From positions 496,001-560,000 of the forward strand of contig NZ_SACK01000001.1 in the NCBI RefSeq assembly GCF_004005815.1: 64,000 bases of DNA, given 5' to 3'. Source of the DNA: Mucilaginibacter limnophilus. Lineage in GTDB: Bacteria > Bacteroidota > Bacteroidia > Sphingobacteriales > Sphingobacteriaceae. Positions 9,044-19,776 of this stretch are shown one piece after another (the first letter of the stretch is position 1; each line of letters opens with the position of its first letter). The notes below the pieces were generated by a model. The model was not told the origin of the DNA and did not search any database. It saw only the letters and a list, made by a program, of their open reading frames with translations. A program made the translations under genes and the position numbers.

Positions 9044-10300
9044 ATGGTTAATTTCAACCGTTTTACTTTAGATAATGGCCTTAGGGTAATTGTACACGAA
9101 GATAATACCACACCAATGGCGGTGGTTAACATATTGTATGATGTTGGCGCCCGCGACGAAAACCCCGAACAAACCGGTTTTGCCCACTTATTTGAGCACC
9201 TGATGTTTGGCGGTTCGGTAAACATCCCTGTTTACGATGAACCTTTGCAGCGTGTGGGCGGCGAAAACAATGCCTTTACCAGTAATGATATCACCAACTA
9301 CTATATCACTCTGCCTTCGGCAAATATAGAAACTGCTTTTTGGCTGGAAAGCGATCGTATGCTGAACCTTGCTTTTAGTGAAAAAAGCCTGGAAGTGCAG
9401 CGTAATGTGGTGATAGAGGAGTTTAAACAACGTTATTTAAATCAGCCTTACGGTGATGTATGGCTGAAGCTGCGTCCGCTGGTGTATAAAACGCACCCAT
9501 ACCGCTGGGCTACTATTGGTGAAAAAAAAGAACATATTGCGGATGCGAAAATTGAAGATGTAAAAGCATTTTTTAAAAAGCATTATAACCCGCAAAACGC
9601 CATTATGGTAGTAGGCGGTGACGTAACAACCGAACAGGTTAAACAGCTTGCCGAAAAATGGTTTGGACAGATACCGGCTGGCGAGAAATACCACCGCGAA
9701 TTACCGCAGGAACCTGAACAGTTGGAAGAACGCCGTGCGACAGTAACTGGTAAAGTGCCCCTAAATGATGTGTATATCGCTTTTCAGATGTGTGGCCGTA
9801 CCGATGAAGGCTATTATGCTGCCGAGTTGATATCCGATATTTTATCAAGAGGTAACTCATCAAGGTTATATCGCAGCTTGGTAAAAGAGAAACAGTTGTT
9901 CAGCGAGATACATGCTTATATAACCGGCAGCCTTGATAAGGGCATGTTTGTGGTAGAAGGTAAGCCGCTGGAAAATGTTACCATTGAAGCCGCTGAAGCC
10001 GCCATTTGGGAAGAGCTTGAAAGAATAAGTACTGAACTTGTGCCCGCTGATGAACTGACCAAGGTGCAGAACAAAACAGAATCGACCATGGTGTTTGCCG
10101 AGATGGCATTGCTTGAAAAAGCCATGAACCTGGCGTTTTTTGAGCTGCTTGGTGATGCCGGACAGCTTAATAACGAAACGAAAAAGTATCTGGCTGTAAC
10201 GGCTGAAGAGATACAACGACAGGCAAAAGCCATTTTCAGGAAAAATAATTCATCAACGCTTGTTTACCTGGCCGAGAAGCCGGAACCGGAATTTGCCTGA
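9044..10300 (+). CDS. M16-family zinc metallopeptidase, catalytic subunit
   Basis: 418 residues. The inverted zinc motif HxxEH appears as HLFEH (about residues 48-52) with the downstream Glu in EVQRNVVIEEF, so metal binding and catalysis should be intact. M16 enzymes cut peptides or processed proteins inside a clamshell formed by two half-subunits. The next gene encodes a second M16 half without the motif, a common bacterial pairing in which the two form a heterodimer. No signal peptide is evident, so this form appears cytoplasmic. The stop codon overlaps the first bases of a palindromic repeat. Confidence 0.93.
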   Translation: MVNFNRFTLDNGLRVIVHEDNTTPMAVVNILYDVGARDENPEQTGFAHLFEHLMFGGSVNIPVYDEPLQRVGGENNAFTSNDITNYYITLPSANIETAFWLESDRMLNLAFSEKSLEVQRNVVIEEFKQRYLNQPYGDVWLKLRPLVYKTHPYRWATIGEKKEHIADAKIEDVKAFFKKHYNPQNAIMVVGGDVTTEQVKQLAEKWFGQIPAGEKYHRELPQEPEQLEERRATVTGKVPLNDVYIAFQMCGRTDEGYYAAELISDILSRGNSSRLYRSLVKEKQLFSEIHAYITGSLDKGMFVVEGKPLENVTIEAAEAAIWEELERISTELVPADELTKVQNKTESTMVFAEMALLEKAMNLAFFELLGDAGQLNNETKKYLAVTAEEIQRQAKAIFRKNNSSTLVYLAEKPEPEFA

Positions 10301-10384
10301 ACCTGATTTTGAAATTTTGAGAATTTATAGAATAGGAAGAGATTTTACATTCTATAAATTTTATAATTTTTTTAATTCAGGTTC
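10299..10384. repeat. 86-bp palindromic element between the two M16 genes
   Basis: GAACCTGA at the left end pairs with TCAGGTTC at the right end, and the inner arms GAATTTATAGAAT and ATTCTATAAATTTTAT also pair around an A/G-rich centre. The left end coincides with the TGA stop codon of the upstream gene. Very AT-rich (poly-A/T arms), like the hairpin elements scattered between genes in this family. Confidence 0.75.
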
Positions 10385-10403
10385 TGACATTAACTAATGA
10401 CGA

Positions 10404-11684
10404 ATGACAATTGACAGAACTATAGCGCCCGAATTTAAGGCCATCAATGATATTAAATTAATAAAGCCTGAGCAGTTAACACTAAATAACGGGCTGCAGG
10501 TATTTTGTTTTAACTCCGGCGGACAGGAACTGCTGCGCCTTGAGTGGATATTTGGCAACCTGCGTTTCAATCCAGAAAAGCCGCTGCTTAATCAAGCCGT
10601 GTCAACGTTGATTACTGAGGGTACCGAAACCTTAACCGCCGCCCAGATAGCTGACAGGATAGATTTTTACGGTGCGTTCTTGCAGGCCGAATACGGTTTT
10701 GATACGTCGCAGCTTACCTTGTTCAGTTTGAACAAACACCTAAGCAGCACCTTGCCTGTAGTAAAAGATGTGCTTACTAATGCCATCTTCCCGCAAAAGG
10801 AAGTGGATACTTATGTACGCAATCAGCAGCAGAAATTACAGGTAAGCCTGCGGAAAAACGATGTAGTTGCCCGGCGTTTGTTCAATAAGGCACTGCATGG
10901 CAATACGTTGTATGGTTTCTCGCCTGAGGCTGAAGATTATCAGAAATTACAGCGTGAAGACATGCTTGGGCACTATCATGAAATGTTCAGGCCGTCAAAT
11001 TGTACGTTAATTATTTCAGGTAAGATAGAGAAGGAAGCGCTTGATTTGATTATTGAAATGTTTGGCGAAAACTGGCAGCTGGATAGTAACCCCGCTGACA
11101 TTAGTCAGCCTGAAGTGGTCGCAGCAACCGAGCACTTTTATTATAAGGAAAAGCCCGGCGCACTGCAGTCGGCGATACGGATTGGTTTGCCGGCCGTAAA
11201 CCGTACACACCCTGATTTTTCGGCCTTGCAAGTACTTAACACAGTGTTGGGCGGTTACTTTGGCTCACGACTGATGGCCAACATTCGCGAGGATAAAGGT
11301 TATACCTATGGCATTGGGTCGGGAATAAGCTCATTTAAGCACACCGGTACCTGGTTCATAGCCTCGGAAGTTGGCGCCGATGTGTGCCGCGCCGCGATAG
11401 CCGAGGTGGAAAAAGAGATTGGCCTGCTAAAAACCGAACTGATACCTGAAGACGAGCTTAACCTGGTGCGCAATTATATGCTCGGCTCACTGTTAGGTAG
11501 TTTAGAAAACGTATTTTCGCATGCCGACAAGTTTAAAAACCTGTACTTTTCGGGACTTGGTTATGAGTATTATGATAACTACATGCAAACAGTAAAAACT
11601 GTAACTGCTGAGCAATTGAAAGATCTGGCAAACAAATATCTCGATTCAGATAGATTTTATAAGGTAATCGCGGGTAAGTATTAG
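10404..11684 (+). CDS. M16-family peptidase, non-catalytic partner subunit
   Basis: 426 residues with M16 N- and C-terminal domain architecture (for example LRLEWIFGNLRFNPEKP in place of the motif-bearing helix, and the substrate-binding segment GGYFGSRLMANIREDKGYTYG with the conserved R-x-x-x-G-x-x-Y-x-x-x pattern). The HxxEH motif is absent, so it is probably the inactive half of a heterodimer with the preceding subunit, supplying substrate-binding residues. Start at ATG 10404; an out-of-frame ATG lies at 10397. Separated from its partner only by the palindromic element, so likely co-transcribed. Confidence 0.9.
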   Translation: MTIDRTIAPEFKAINDIKLIKPEQLTLNNGLQVFCFNSGGQELLRLEWIFGNLRFNPEKPLLNQAVSTLITEGTETLTAAQIADRIDFYGAFLQAEYGFDTSQLTLFSLNKHLSSTLPVVKDVLTNAIFPQKEVDTYVRNQQQKLQVSLRKNDVVARRLFNKALHGNTLYGFSPEAEDYQKLQREDMLGHYHEMFRPSNCTLIISGKIEKEALDLIIEMFGENWQLDSNPADISQPEVVAATEHFYYKEKPGALQSAIRIGLPAVNRTHPDFSALQVLNTVLGGYFGSRLMANIREDKGYTYGIGSGISSFKHTGTWFIASEVGADVCRAAIAEVEKEIGLLKTELIPEDELNLVRNYMLGSLLGSLENVFSHADKFKNLYFSGLGYEYYDNYMQTVKTVTAEQLKDLANKYLDSDRFYKVIAGKY

Positions 11685-11692
11685 ATGTTGAC

Positions 11693-11756
11693 GTCAACAG
11701 AGTCAACGCCGTCAACAGTGTCAACACCGTCAACACCAGTCAACACTGTCAAAATT
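11693..11756 (+). repeat. Tandem array of a 9-bp unit GTCAACNNN
   Basis: Seven near-consecutive units beginning GTCAAC at 11693, 11702, 11711, 11720, 11729, 11739 and (as GTCAAAATT) 11748. The first six bases are constant, the last three vary; one unit is 10 bp. The first unit forms a palindrome TGTTGACGTCAACA (11686-11699). It starts 8 bp after the M16 stop codon. Confidence 0.85.
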
Positions 11757-12024
11757 TTGGCAGTGGTTTAGTTGCTGTAATGCTTCGTTAAGGATGGGAT
11801 TTGCTATGTAGCACGTTAGTGGATTTTTTTTTCTTTTGCCGGAAAAGAAAATGAACCAAAAAGGATCCGGGCGGCTGCACCCTGCCTTTTAAAGTTCTGC
11901 TATGGCTTTGCCAATGCTTCCCGGCCATGCTTATGCCGGAATTTTTAGGCTATTGAGGGTTCGTCAGCTCTCTTTTAATTATATTTCATGATAGACAAAT
12001 TTCTGCTATACCAAAAAAACGCTT
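11757..12024. other. Non-coding gap with a degenerate repeat, no gene seen
   Basis: No convincing reading frame. The part around 11825-11960 (TTTTGCCGGAAAAGAAAATG and a following run containing CGGGCGGCTGCACCC) resembles a dispersed intergenic sequence I associate with Sphingobacteriaceae genomes; it could be a decayed mobile element. Confidence 0.4.
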
Positions 12025-12130
12025 TGTCATTTCGAAAGAGCAGCGGAGGATGCGGGGAAGGAGCGAAAGAGAAATCTTCTAAGATATACATGTAGAAAAT
12101 GAGATCTCCTTGTTCTTTGTCGACATGACT
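12025..12130. repeat. Palindromic TGTCATTTCGA-type element, second copy
   Basis: Left end TGTCATTTCGA at 12025-12035; right end TCGACATGAC at 12120-12129, which pairs with one mismatch. Interior carries GAGAAATCTTCT and GAGATCTCC, as in the 6658 copy. More diverged and longer than that copy. Confidence 0.65.
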
Positions 12131-12226
12131 AATTAATGATGCACTTCCCATTTATCATCGCACCGCAATTTTCCCTGTCATAACAACAATTAGTAAACCA
12201 AATAGCTAAAATTCAAAATAAAAACC

Positions 12227-12234
12227 TATCTTTG
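12227..12234 (+). promoter_or_regulatory. guaB -7 promoter element (TATCTTTG)
   Basis: Exact match to TAnnTTTG, 33 nt before the guaB ATG. No TTG at -33 is visible. Transcription would start near 12240. Confidence 0.5.
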
Positions 12235-12238
12235 CCCG

Positions 12239-13737
<1,499 letters not shown>

Positions 13738-13754
13738 TTTGTGTTTAACATAGC

Positions 13755-13783
13755 AAGAAAAGGCGCATATTGCGCCTTTTCTT
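13755..13783 (+). terminator. Terminator after guaB
   Basis: AAGAAAAGGCGCA and TGCGCCTTTTCTT form a perfect 13-bp stem with a 3-nt loop, 17 nt after the stop codon. Confidence 0.9.
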
Positions 13784-13834
13784 ATATATAAGTCATATTA
13801 AACACTACTTAATACCTACTTCAACAATACCTCT

Positions 13835-14424
13835 ATGAAAAATATCTGCATATTTTGCGGCGCCAATTTTAATGGTGATGAAAAAATTAAAGAAACCATT
13901 ACTGAGACGGCCGAATTGTTTGTTTCCAAGGGCATTACAATGATTTATGGAGGCGCGCATGCCGGTATGATGGGTATGCTTGCTGACGACATCCTCAGTA
14001 GCGGAGGAAAGGTAATAGGTGTGATACCGCAATTTTTAATGGATAAAGAGATAGCGCATACCGGCTTAACCCAATTGCATGTAGTACAAACCATGCACGC
14101 GCGTAAGCAACTGATGGTTGACCTGTGCGACGGCATAATTACCCTGCCAGGTGGCGCAGGTACGCTCGACGAGTTTTTTGAAGCTTTACATGGTTGCAGT
14201 TGGGTTTACATTACAAACCTGTAGCACTTCTAAACATCAACGGTTTTTATGATCTCTTGTTACAACATTTTGATATGATGGTGGAAAAAGGCTTCATGAA
14301 AGCCGCTAATCGCGAAATGCTGCTCACGTCAAAAAGTATAACCGGTTTGTTTGAACAAATGGCATCTTTTAATACTGATCCTCAGCAAGTATGGTTAAAA
14401 GATAACGACAAAAAAGCGGTGTAG
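13835..14424 (+). pseudogene. LOG-family (TIGR00730) phosphoribohydrolase, frameshifted
   Basis: The first frame (13835-14224) encodes MKNICIFCGANFNGDEK to the LOG signature PGGAGTLDEFFEAL, then goes out of frame and stops. The second frame continues the family sequence WLQLGLHYKPVALLNINGFYDLLL through to the normal end at 14424. Joining them needs one extra base in GCTTTACATGG at about 14183-14193, so a single-base deletion has split an otherwise intact gene of about 196 residues. LOG proteins cleave ribose 5-phosphate from nucleotide monophosphates such as cytokinin ribotides. It may be a true pseudogene or a sequencing error; the perfect conservation of both halves favours a recent event or an error. 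Confidence 0.85.
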
Positions 14425-14572
14425 CTTGAACACTTATGTTAAATTGTGAAAAAGTTTGTGTGTACAAGTTAATGTTAACTTTTGTTAATATTAATTCTTT
14501 TACTCACTTTTAGCAATATAATCATACCATAACCAATGGTCTATAGATTATAAACCGCTAAAATAGCTATGC

Positions 14573-15133
14573 ATGAGAAGTTATGCTGAGGTACCTGATA
14601 TTGAACTATTGAAGTTGTTATGCAGCGACGAGGATGTACTTGCTTTTAATGAGATATACAACCGTTACTGGGATAAGGCTTATGGTGCCGCATATAAGCG
14701 TACAAAATTAACAGAAGTATCTGAAGAAATAGTGCAGGATATCTTTACCGACCTCTGGCTTCGACGCAAAGAATTGCAAATTACAGCTAAACTACCTGTA
14801 TATCTTTTTTCAGCTGTACGCTATAAAGTTATCAATTACATCCATAAAGAACTGTTAAAAAGCAATCACCGCAAGCTTACTTCTATTTCCAGCCCTGATC
14901 TTGATAACTCCACCGAAGAACGCGTAATTGCAGGAGACTTGCATACGCACCTGCAGTTAGAGGTAAGGCAACTGCCCGAAAAATGCCGCGAGGTTTTTGA
15001 ACTAAGCCGTAATGAGTATAAAAGCAACCGTGAAATTGCCCAAAGCCTTGGCATATCTGAAAAAACAGTTGAAAATCATATCACTAAGGCTTTGCGTCGT
15101 CTGCGCACAAGTATCAATTCATTTTTTTTATAA
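14573..15133 (+). CDS. ECF RNA polymerase sigma factor (FecI-like, Bacteroidota SusC-linked)
   Basis: 186 residues with sigma region 2 (FNEIYNRYWDKAYGAAYKR and VQDIFTDLWLRR) and region 4 (LPEKCREVFELSRNE, then a helix-turn-helix SNREIAQSLGISEKTVENHI). The gene is followed directly by FecR, SusC and SusD genes, the standard order for transenvelope-signalled glycan uptake loci, so it probably directs transcription of the SusC/SusD genes when the transporter meets its ligand. Start ATG 14573, preceded by a 148-bp AT-rich gap. Confidence 0.94.
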   Translation: MRSYAEVPDIELLKLLCSDEDVLAFNEIYNRYWDKAYGAAYKRTKLTEVSEEIVQDIFTDLWLRRKELQITAKLPVYLFSAVRYKVINYIHKELLKSNHRKLTSISSPDLDNSTEERVIAGDLHTHLQLEVRQLPEKCREVFELSRNEYKSNREIAQSLGISEKTVENHITKALRRLRTSINSFFL

Positions 15134-15214
15134 ATTTTATTTAACGGATAGGGGATGCGCCTTAGTTGAATGACTATGTGTATGTAATCCGAAGTATAAT
15201 AAATAGCTCAACGG

Positions 15215-16213
15215 ATGAAAAACCAATTGAAACATCTGCTTGAAAAGTATTTAAACGGCAACTGCACACCTGAAGAGGAAGCTGCAGTTATGGAATGGTA
15301 TAATTTATATGCCAATGAAGATGATCATGTATCGTCGTTGCAGGATTTGCATAAAAATATTCTCAAAGAAAAGATGAGAAAATCTATCGATGAAAATATA
15401 CTAGTTCACGAATCTCTTACTGAGAATAATGACAGGAAGCCTTTTGGGCGTTACTTCGGTTATACTATTACCGGCATAGCTGCAATGCTGCTTGTTGCAT
15501 ACGGCTTGGGATTTGTAAATATTAATGGTATAAAACAGCAAGCTCCTACTGTATCTAACGAAAAGATAAGCGTGTCTAACACAACTAAAGCAATTAAAGA
15601 ATACATCTTAAGCGATGGTAGCCATGTTTGGCTGTACCCCGGCGCCAGCATTAAATTTAATAAGAAATTTATCGGAGATATCAGGCAGGTAACTCTTTCA
15701 GGGGAATCATTTTTTGACGTTGCCAAAGACGCTGCACACCCTTTTGTAATTCGCAGTAGCCGTATAATAACAAAGGTATGGGGTACGAGCTTTAAGGTTA
15801 GCGATATGCCTGGCCGGGTACTTGCCGGGGTACAGGTGGTAACCGGAAAGGTATCTGTAAAGCCGGTTAAAGCTACAAATCAAACCGAGGTAATGCTTCA
15901 TCCTAACGAACAGGTAACCTACCGCCCTGAGTTAAAGAAATTATATATGGCCAAAGTACAACCGGCCGCTAAACTGGCCATGTGGAAAAAAGTTGACCTC
16001 AAGTTTGATAACAAGCCTTTAAGGGAAGTAATACCTGTATTAAACAAGCATTTTAACGTTGATATAAAAGTCGAAGATGCTAAACTGAATGACTACCTGC
16101 TTAATGCCGACTTTGACGGTCTTAATTTTGTTTCAATAATGCAAATATTGAACAAAACACTGAATATCAGCTACGAAATTTCTGAAACTGACATCATACT
16201 AAAAAAACAATAA
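15215..16213 (+). CDS. FecR-family anti-sigma factor
   Basis: 332 residues. Cytoplasmic N-terminus (MKNQLKHLLEKYLNGNCTPEEE) that should hold the sigma factor, one membrane helix (about residues 88-106, TITGIAAMLLVAYGLGF), then a periplasmic FecR domain (IKEYILSDGSHVWLYPGASIKF, GESFFDVAKDAAHPFVI, VWGTSFKV) and a C-terminal DUF4974 segment (LKFDNKPLREVIPVLNKHF). It receives the signal from the STN domain of the neighbouring SusC and controls the sigma factor 81 bp upstream. Confidence 0.94.
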   Translation: MKNQLKHLLEKYLNGNCTPEEEAAVMEWYNLYANEDDHVSSLQDLHKNILKEKMRKSIDENILVHESLTENNDRKPFGRYFGYTITGIAAMLLVAYGLGFVNINGIKQQAPTVSNEKISVSNTTKAIKEYILSDGSHVWLYPGASIKFNKKFIGDIRQVTLSGESFFDVAKDAAHPFVIRSSRIITKVWGTSFKVSDMPGRVLAGVQVVTGKVSVKPVKATNQTEVMLHPNEQVTYRPELKKLYMAKVQPAAKLAMWKKVDLKFDNKPLREVIPVLNKHFNVDIKVEDAKLNDYLLNADFDGLNFVSIMQILNKTLNISYEISETDIILKKQ

Positions 16214-16327
16214 TTGACCAATTATTTGAATTATTTAACCTATTTCCGGAATGAAGAGTAAGCAACAAACATAGAAGCGAAATAAAAAGAACAGGAGTGC
16301 TGGTACCACTCCCATCCTTTAATTGTT

Positions 16328-16365
16328 AGCCCGTTTTAAACGCCTGCCAGGCAGGTGCAAGGGCT
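16328..16365 (+). promoter_or_regulatory. Possible attenuator-like hairpin before susC
   Basis: AGCCC (16328) pairs with GGGCT (16361), and nested inside, CCTGCC pairs with GGCAGG (16343-16355). It is followed by GTTTTGTCTCATTTTTT. A hairpin plus T-rich run between anti-sigma and transporter genes could lower read-through; weak evidence. Confidence 0.3.
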
Positions 16366-16409
16366 GTTTTGTCTCATTTTTTAGCTCAAAAACGAAAACT
16401 AACCAAGTT

Positions 16410-19400
16410 ATGAAAATTTTTCTACACATACCCAAACCCTGGTATACTATTATGAAAATAACGTTGAGCCAATTAGTTATAGCAATTCTGCTTACCGGTC
16501 TTTCGTATGCCAACAGTGGCAAAGCGCAGGCCATGCTGCAAAAGCAGGTAACACTTGCTGTAAATAATTCAAGCTTAAGCAGTGTGTTAAAACAGCTGGA
16601 ACAACAGGCCGATGTAAAGTTTGTATATAGCAATACGCTAGTAAAAACCGATAAAACGGTATCAATAGAAATTGTGCAGCAACCGCTTAATGAAGTGCTT
16701 AATAAATTACTTGCCGGAAGCGGAATAGCATATGAAGTTGTTAATGACCGTATAGTACTTACTCAAGCCAAGCCTGCAGGAAACGGGCAGGAGGTCGGAG
16801 AGCAAGCCTTTCCGGTAAGCGGTAAAATAGTTGATGAAACCGGCGTCCCGCTGCCTGGTGTAACTGTAAGGCTTAATAATTCTACCCAAGGCACCACTAC
16901 TGACGCGAATGGCGCATTTACCATCAATGTAAATGCTGAAACAGATGTGCTTACTTTCAGCTTTATTGGTTATGAAAATCAAAGCGTAACCGTTGGTACG
17001 AACCGTTCCTTTAACGTTCAAATGAAACTTAGCCAGGCTAACAACCTGAAAGAGGTGGTAGTAATTGGTTATGGTACAACATCAAAAGCTAATTTGGCTA
17101 CCGCTGTAAGTACAGTAAAAGGCAGCGAAATTAACGAACGTCCTACCACATCAAACGTACTGCAAGGCCTTGCCGGTAAGGTTTCAGGCGTAAATATCAT
17201 GACAAACTCCGGCAAACCAGGCGGCGCGCCTTCAATAAAAATTCGCGGTACCGCGTCAATTCAAACTTCTAATGATCCGTTATATGTAATTGATGGTGTG
17301 GTAGGAGCCGATATTACAACTATCGATCCTACTATAATCGAGTCGATTGACATATTGAAAGACGCTGCCGCGGCGGCTATATACGGTGCCCGAGGATCAA
17401 ACGGTGTTGTGTTGGTAACCACACGTAGGGGTAAACAAGGCGCATCTGATATATCTTTTAATAACACATTAGGCTTTAGCACATTGGCACGAAAGATTGA
17501 CCTTATCGACGCACAGGGGCTGGCCGATCTTTTTAGAAGGAAGCCGGCTTTCCAAAATAATACTCCTTTTCCTACAACAGGCCGCATGGATGAGTTGTTT
17601 GACGGCTTTACACCTAATTACAATACCGACTGGCAGGATGAATCAACCCGTATGGGGATACTTAACAATCATTCGCTTACATTTTCGGGCGGTAAAGAAG
17701 GGTTAAGTATTATGGCTAACATTACTTACCGCAACCAAACCGGTATAATGCTTAACGCTTACGAAAAACAGCTTAAAGGCTACATGAACCTGAACTGGGA
17801 TGTTAAGCCTTGGCTGCATCTCGACTTTCGTCTTAACGCGGGAGCCAGCCAGAACAATGATGTAAGCAGCGACGGTATATCTGTAGGCGCGGGTTTAAGA
17901 CAGATGTATGAATTTCCATCATTTTTCCCTGTAACGTATGCCGACGGTGGCGCGTCGCAAAAAGATGATTTTCCTGGGCTTGAAGCTTCAGAGAATCCGG
18001 TAACATTATTTAACGGTATAAAAAATGTATTTGGCCGCACTTTTAATATTGCAAACCTTGGCTTAACCTTTCATTTAACTAAAGAGCTTGATTTTGTTGC
18101 AACGGCCAGCGGGCAAACCAATGCAGGGTATACGCTTTACTATGCAAATTCCGGCCTTTCGCAATTAACCGATACCGAAAATACCGCAGGTATTGCACGC
18201 CGTACGCATGTTGAAACAGGCGGGTGGCGCACCGAGGGTTATTTTAGTTACAAAAACAATTTTGCAAAACATAATCTCGAGCTGATTGGCGGCGGTAGCT
18301 GGTACTATGATGTTGCTCAATCAACCTCAGCTGAAACACGCGGATTTTTTGACGACTTCTACAGCTATAATAACCTTGCGGCAGGTACTATTATCGCAAT
18401 ACCAACATCGGGTTGGAATGAAAGAAAATTTAATTCGTTTTACGGCAGGGCTATATATAACTATGATGGCCGCTACCTGTTCAGCGCGTCATTACGTACC
18501 GATGGTTCATCTCCTTTTGGCGCCAAATACAAATATGGTGTGTTCCCTGCGTTTTCAGCCGGTTGGAATGTTGCCAACGAGAACTTTTTTGAATCAGCAA
18601 AAAATAGCATCAGTACTTTAAAAATACGCGGCAGTTATGGTGTTGTAGGTAATGCAGAACTGACCCCATACCAAGCCTTAGCACGTTTAATAAATAACCT
18701 GCAGTATTTTGGCGGACAGCCGCAATCAGGCGTTACGCTGTTACCTGCAATGGCCAATGAAAACCTGCGTTGGGAAAGGCAGCGCACTGTTGATATTGGT
18801 GTTGACATAGGATTGTTAAACGATCGTATCCAGTTAACAGCCGATTACTATAATAAGGTTAATGATGATCTTTTATATCCGTTGCCCGTGGCTGCGTCAA
18901 CAGGGTATTCAACTATTATTTACAACATTGGTGCTATACGTAACCGTGGTTTTGAGCTTGGTATCAATACAGTTAATATCAGAACCAAAAACTTTACCTG
19001 GAGCACAAACGCCAATTTCTCTTTAAATCGTAACAAAGTAACCAAGCTACCAAACGGCGCTGTTTATAACTGGGGTACCCGTATTTTGGAAGGTCGTCCG
19101 CTTAATGAGTTTTTTGGCTACGTAAGGGAAGGCGTTTTTCAAACCGACGCTGAAGCGCAGGCCTATTATGGTTCTTCGGGAAAAGCAGGCGATATAAAGT
19201 ATGCCGATTATGATGGCAGCGGTACAAAAACCGCTAATGACAGAGTTCCTCTCGGAAATGGCAATCCTAAATGGGAAGCCAACATGACCAATACTGTTAG
19301 CTATAAAGGGTTAAGTTTCTTTATTGATATGGGCGGTATGTACGGGTTATCATTACTTAACAACACCAAGCATCAGATGGAAAACCCGCTATTGCAGGTA

Positions 19401-19757
19401 AACACTTATTCAGAAATGGTTAACTCATGGACACCCGAACATCCAAACACAATGTTACCTGCGATAGGAAGTAACAAAGGTGTGGAAGTAGCTGACTCAT
19501 ACTTTGTAGAGGACGCATCATTTTTGCGGATACGCAATATCGGGCTTACCTACCGCATACAGGGCGACTGGCTGAAAAAACTGGTATTGAAAGGGATTAC
19601 ACTGGGTGTAAATGTGGAAAATGCATTCCTGTTTACTAAGTATTCGGGGTTTGATCCGGAGTATTCTTCGTTTGATCCAAAGCTGATTCAAGGTTTTGAT
19701 AACTACCAGTATCCAAAATACAAAACCATATCATTTAGTTTGAACGCAAATTTTTAA
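16410..19757 (+). CDS. SusC-family TonB-linked outer-membrane transporter with STN signalling domain
   Basis: About 1115 residues from ATG 16410 (MKIFLHIPKPWYTIMKITL), the usual start for this class; a longer frame from TTG 16323 lacks support. After the signal segment come an STN domain (VTLAVNNSSLSSVLKQLEQQ), a carboxypeptidase-regulatory-like fold (PVSGKIVDETGVPLPGVTV), the TonB box (EVVVIGYGT), the plug (GSNGVVLVTTRRGK) and a 22-strand-type barrel ending SFSLNANF. It should import glycan fragments captured by the SusD partner and pass a signal to FecR. The substrate cannot be read from sequence; the locus has a nearby GH20 enzyme. Confidence 0.95.
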   Translation: MKIFLHIPKPWYTIMKITLSQLVIAILLTGLSYANSGKAQAMLQKQVTLAVNNSSLSSVLKQLEQQADVKFVYSNTLVKTDKTVSIEIVQQPLNEVLNKLLAGSGIAYEVVNDRIVLTQAKPAGNGQEVGEQAFPVSGKIVDETGVPLPGVTVRLNNSTQGTTTDANGAFTINVNAETDVLTFSFIGYENQSVTVGTNRSFNVQMKLSQANNLKEVVVIGYGTTSKANLATAVSTVKGSEINERPTTSNVLQGLAGKVSGVNIMTNSGKPGGAPSIKIRGTASIQTSNDPLYVIDGVVGADITTIDPTIIESIDILKDAAAAAIYGARGSNGVVLVTTRRGKQGASDISFNNTLGFSTLARKIDLIDAQGLADLFRRKPAFQNNTPFPTTGRMDELFDGFTPNYNTDWQDESTRMGILNNHSLTFSGGKEGLSIMANITYRNQTGIMLNAYEKQLKGYMNLNWDVKPWLHLDFRLNAGASQNNDVSSDGISVGAGLRQMYEFPSFFPVTYADGGASQKDDFPGLEASENPVTLFNGIKNVFGRTFNIANLGLTFHLTKELDFVATASGQTNAGYTLYYANSGLSQLTDTENTAGIARRTHVETGGWRTEGYFSYKNNFAKHNLELIGGGSWYYDVAQSTSAETRGFFDDFYSYNNLAAGTIIAIPTSGWNERKFNSFYGRAIYNYDGRYLFSASLRTDGSSPFGAKYKYGVFPAFSAGWNVANENFFESAKNSISTLKIRGSYGVVGNAELTPYQALARLINNLQYFGGQPQSGVTLLPAMANENLRWERQRTVDIGVDIGLLNDRIQLTADYYNKVNDDLLYPLPVAASTGYSTIIYNIGAIRNRGFELGINTVNIRTKNFTWSTNANFSLNRNKVTKLPNGAVYNWGTRILEGRPLNEFFGYVREGVFQTDAEAQAYYGSSGKAGDIKYADYDGSGTKTANDRVPLGNGNPKWEANMTNTVSYKGLSFFIDMGGMYGLSLLNNTKHQMENPLLQVNTYSEMVNSWTPEHPNTMLPAIGSNKGVEVADSYFVEDASFLRIRNIGLTYRIQGDWLKKLVLKGITLGVNVENAFLFTKYSGFDPEYSSFDPKLIQGFDNYQYPKYKTISFSLNANF

Positions 19758-19776
19758 CGCTTAATGGTATCATAAG

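Noticed and set aside
11693..11756. A CRISPR-like array
   Set aside because: Units are only 9 bp with 3 variable bases; there are no spacers of CRISPR length and no cas genes nearby.
14194..14424. An independent small gene starting at TTG 14194
   Set aside because: Its sequence continues the LOG family from the upstream frame; it is the second half of a frameshifted gene.
16323..16409. SusC start at TTG 16323
   Set aside because: The added residues have no signal-peptide character and the ATG at 16410 gives a typical start.
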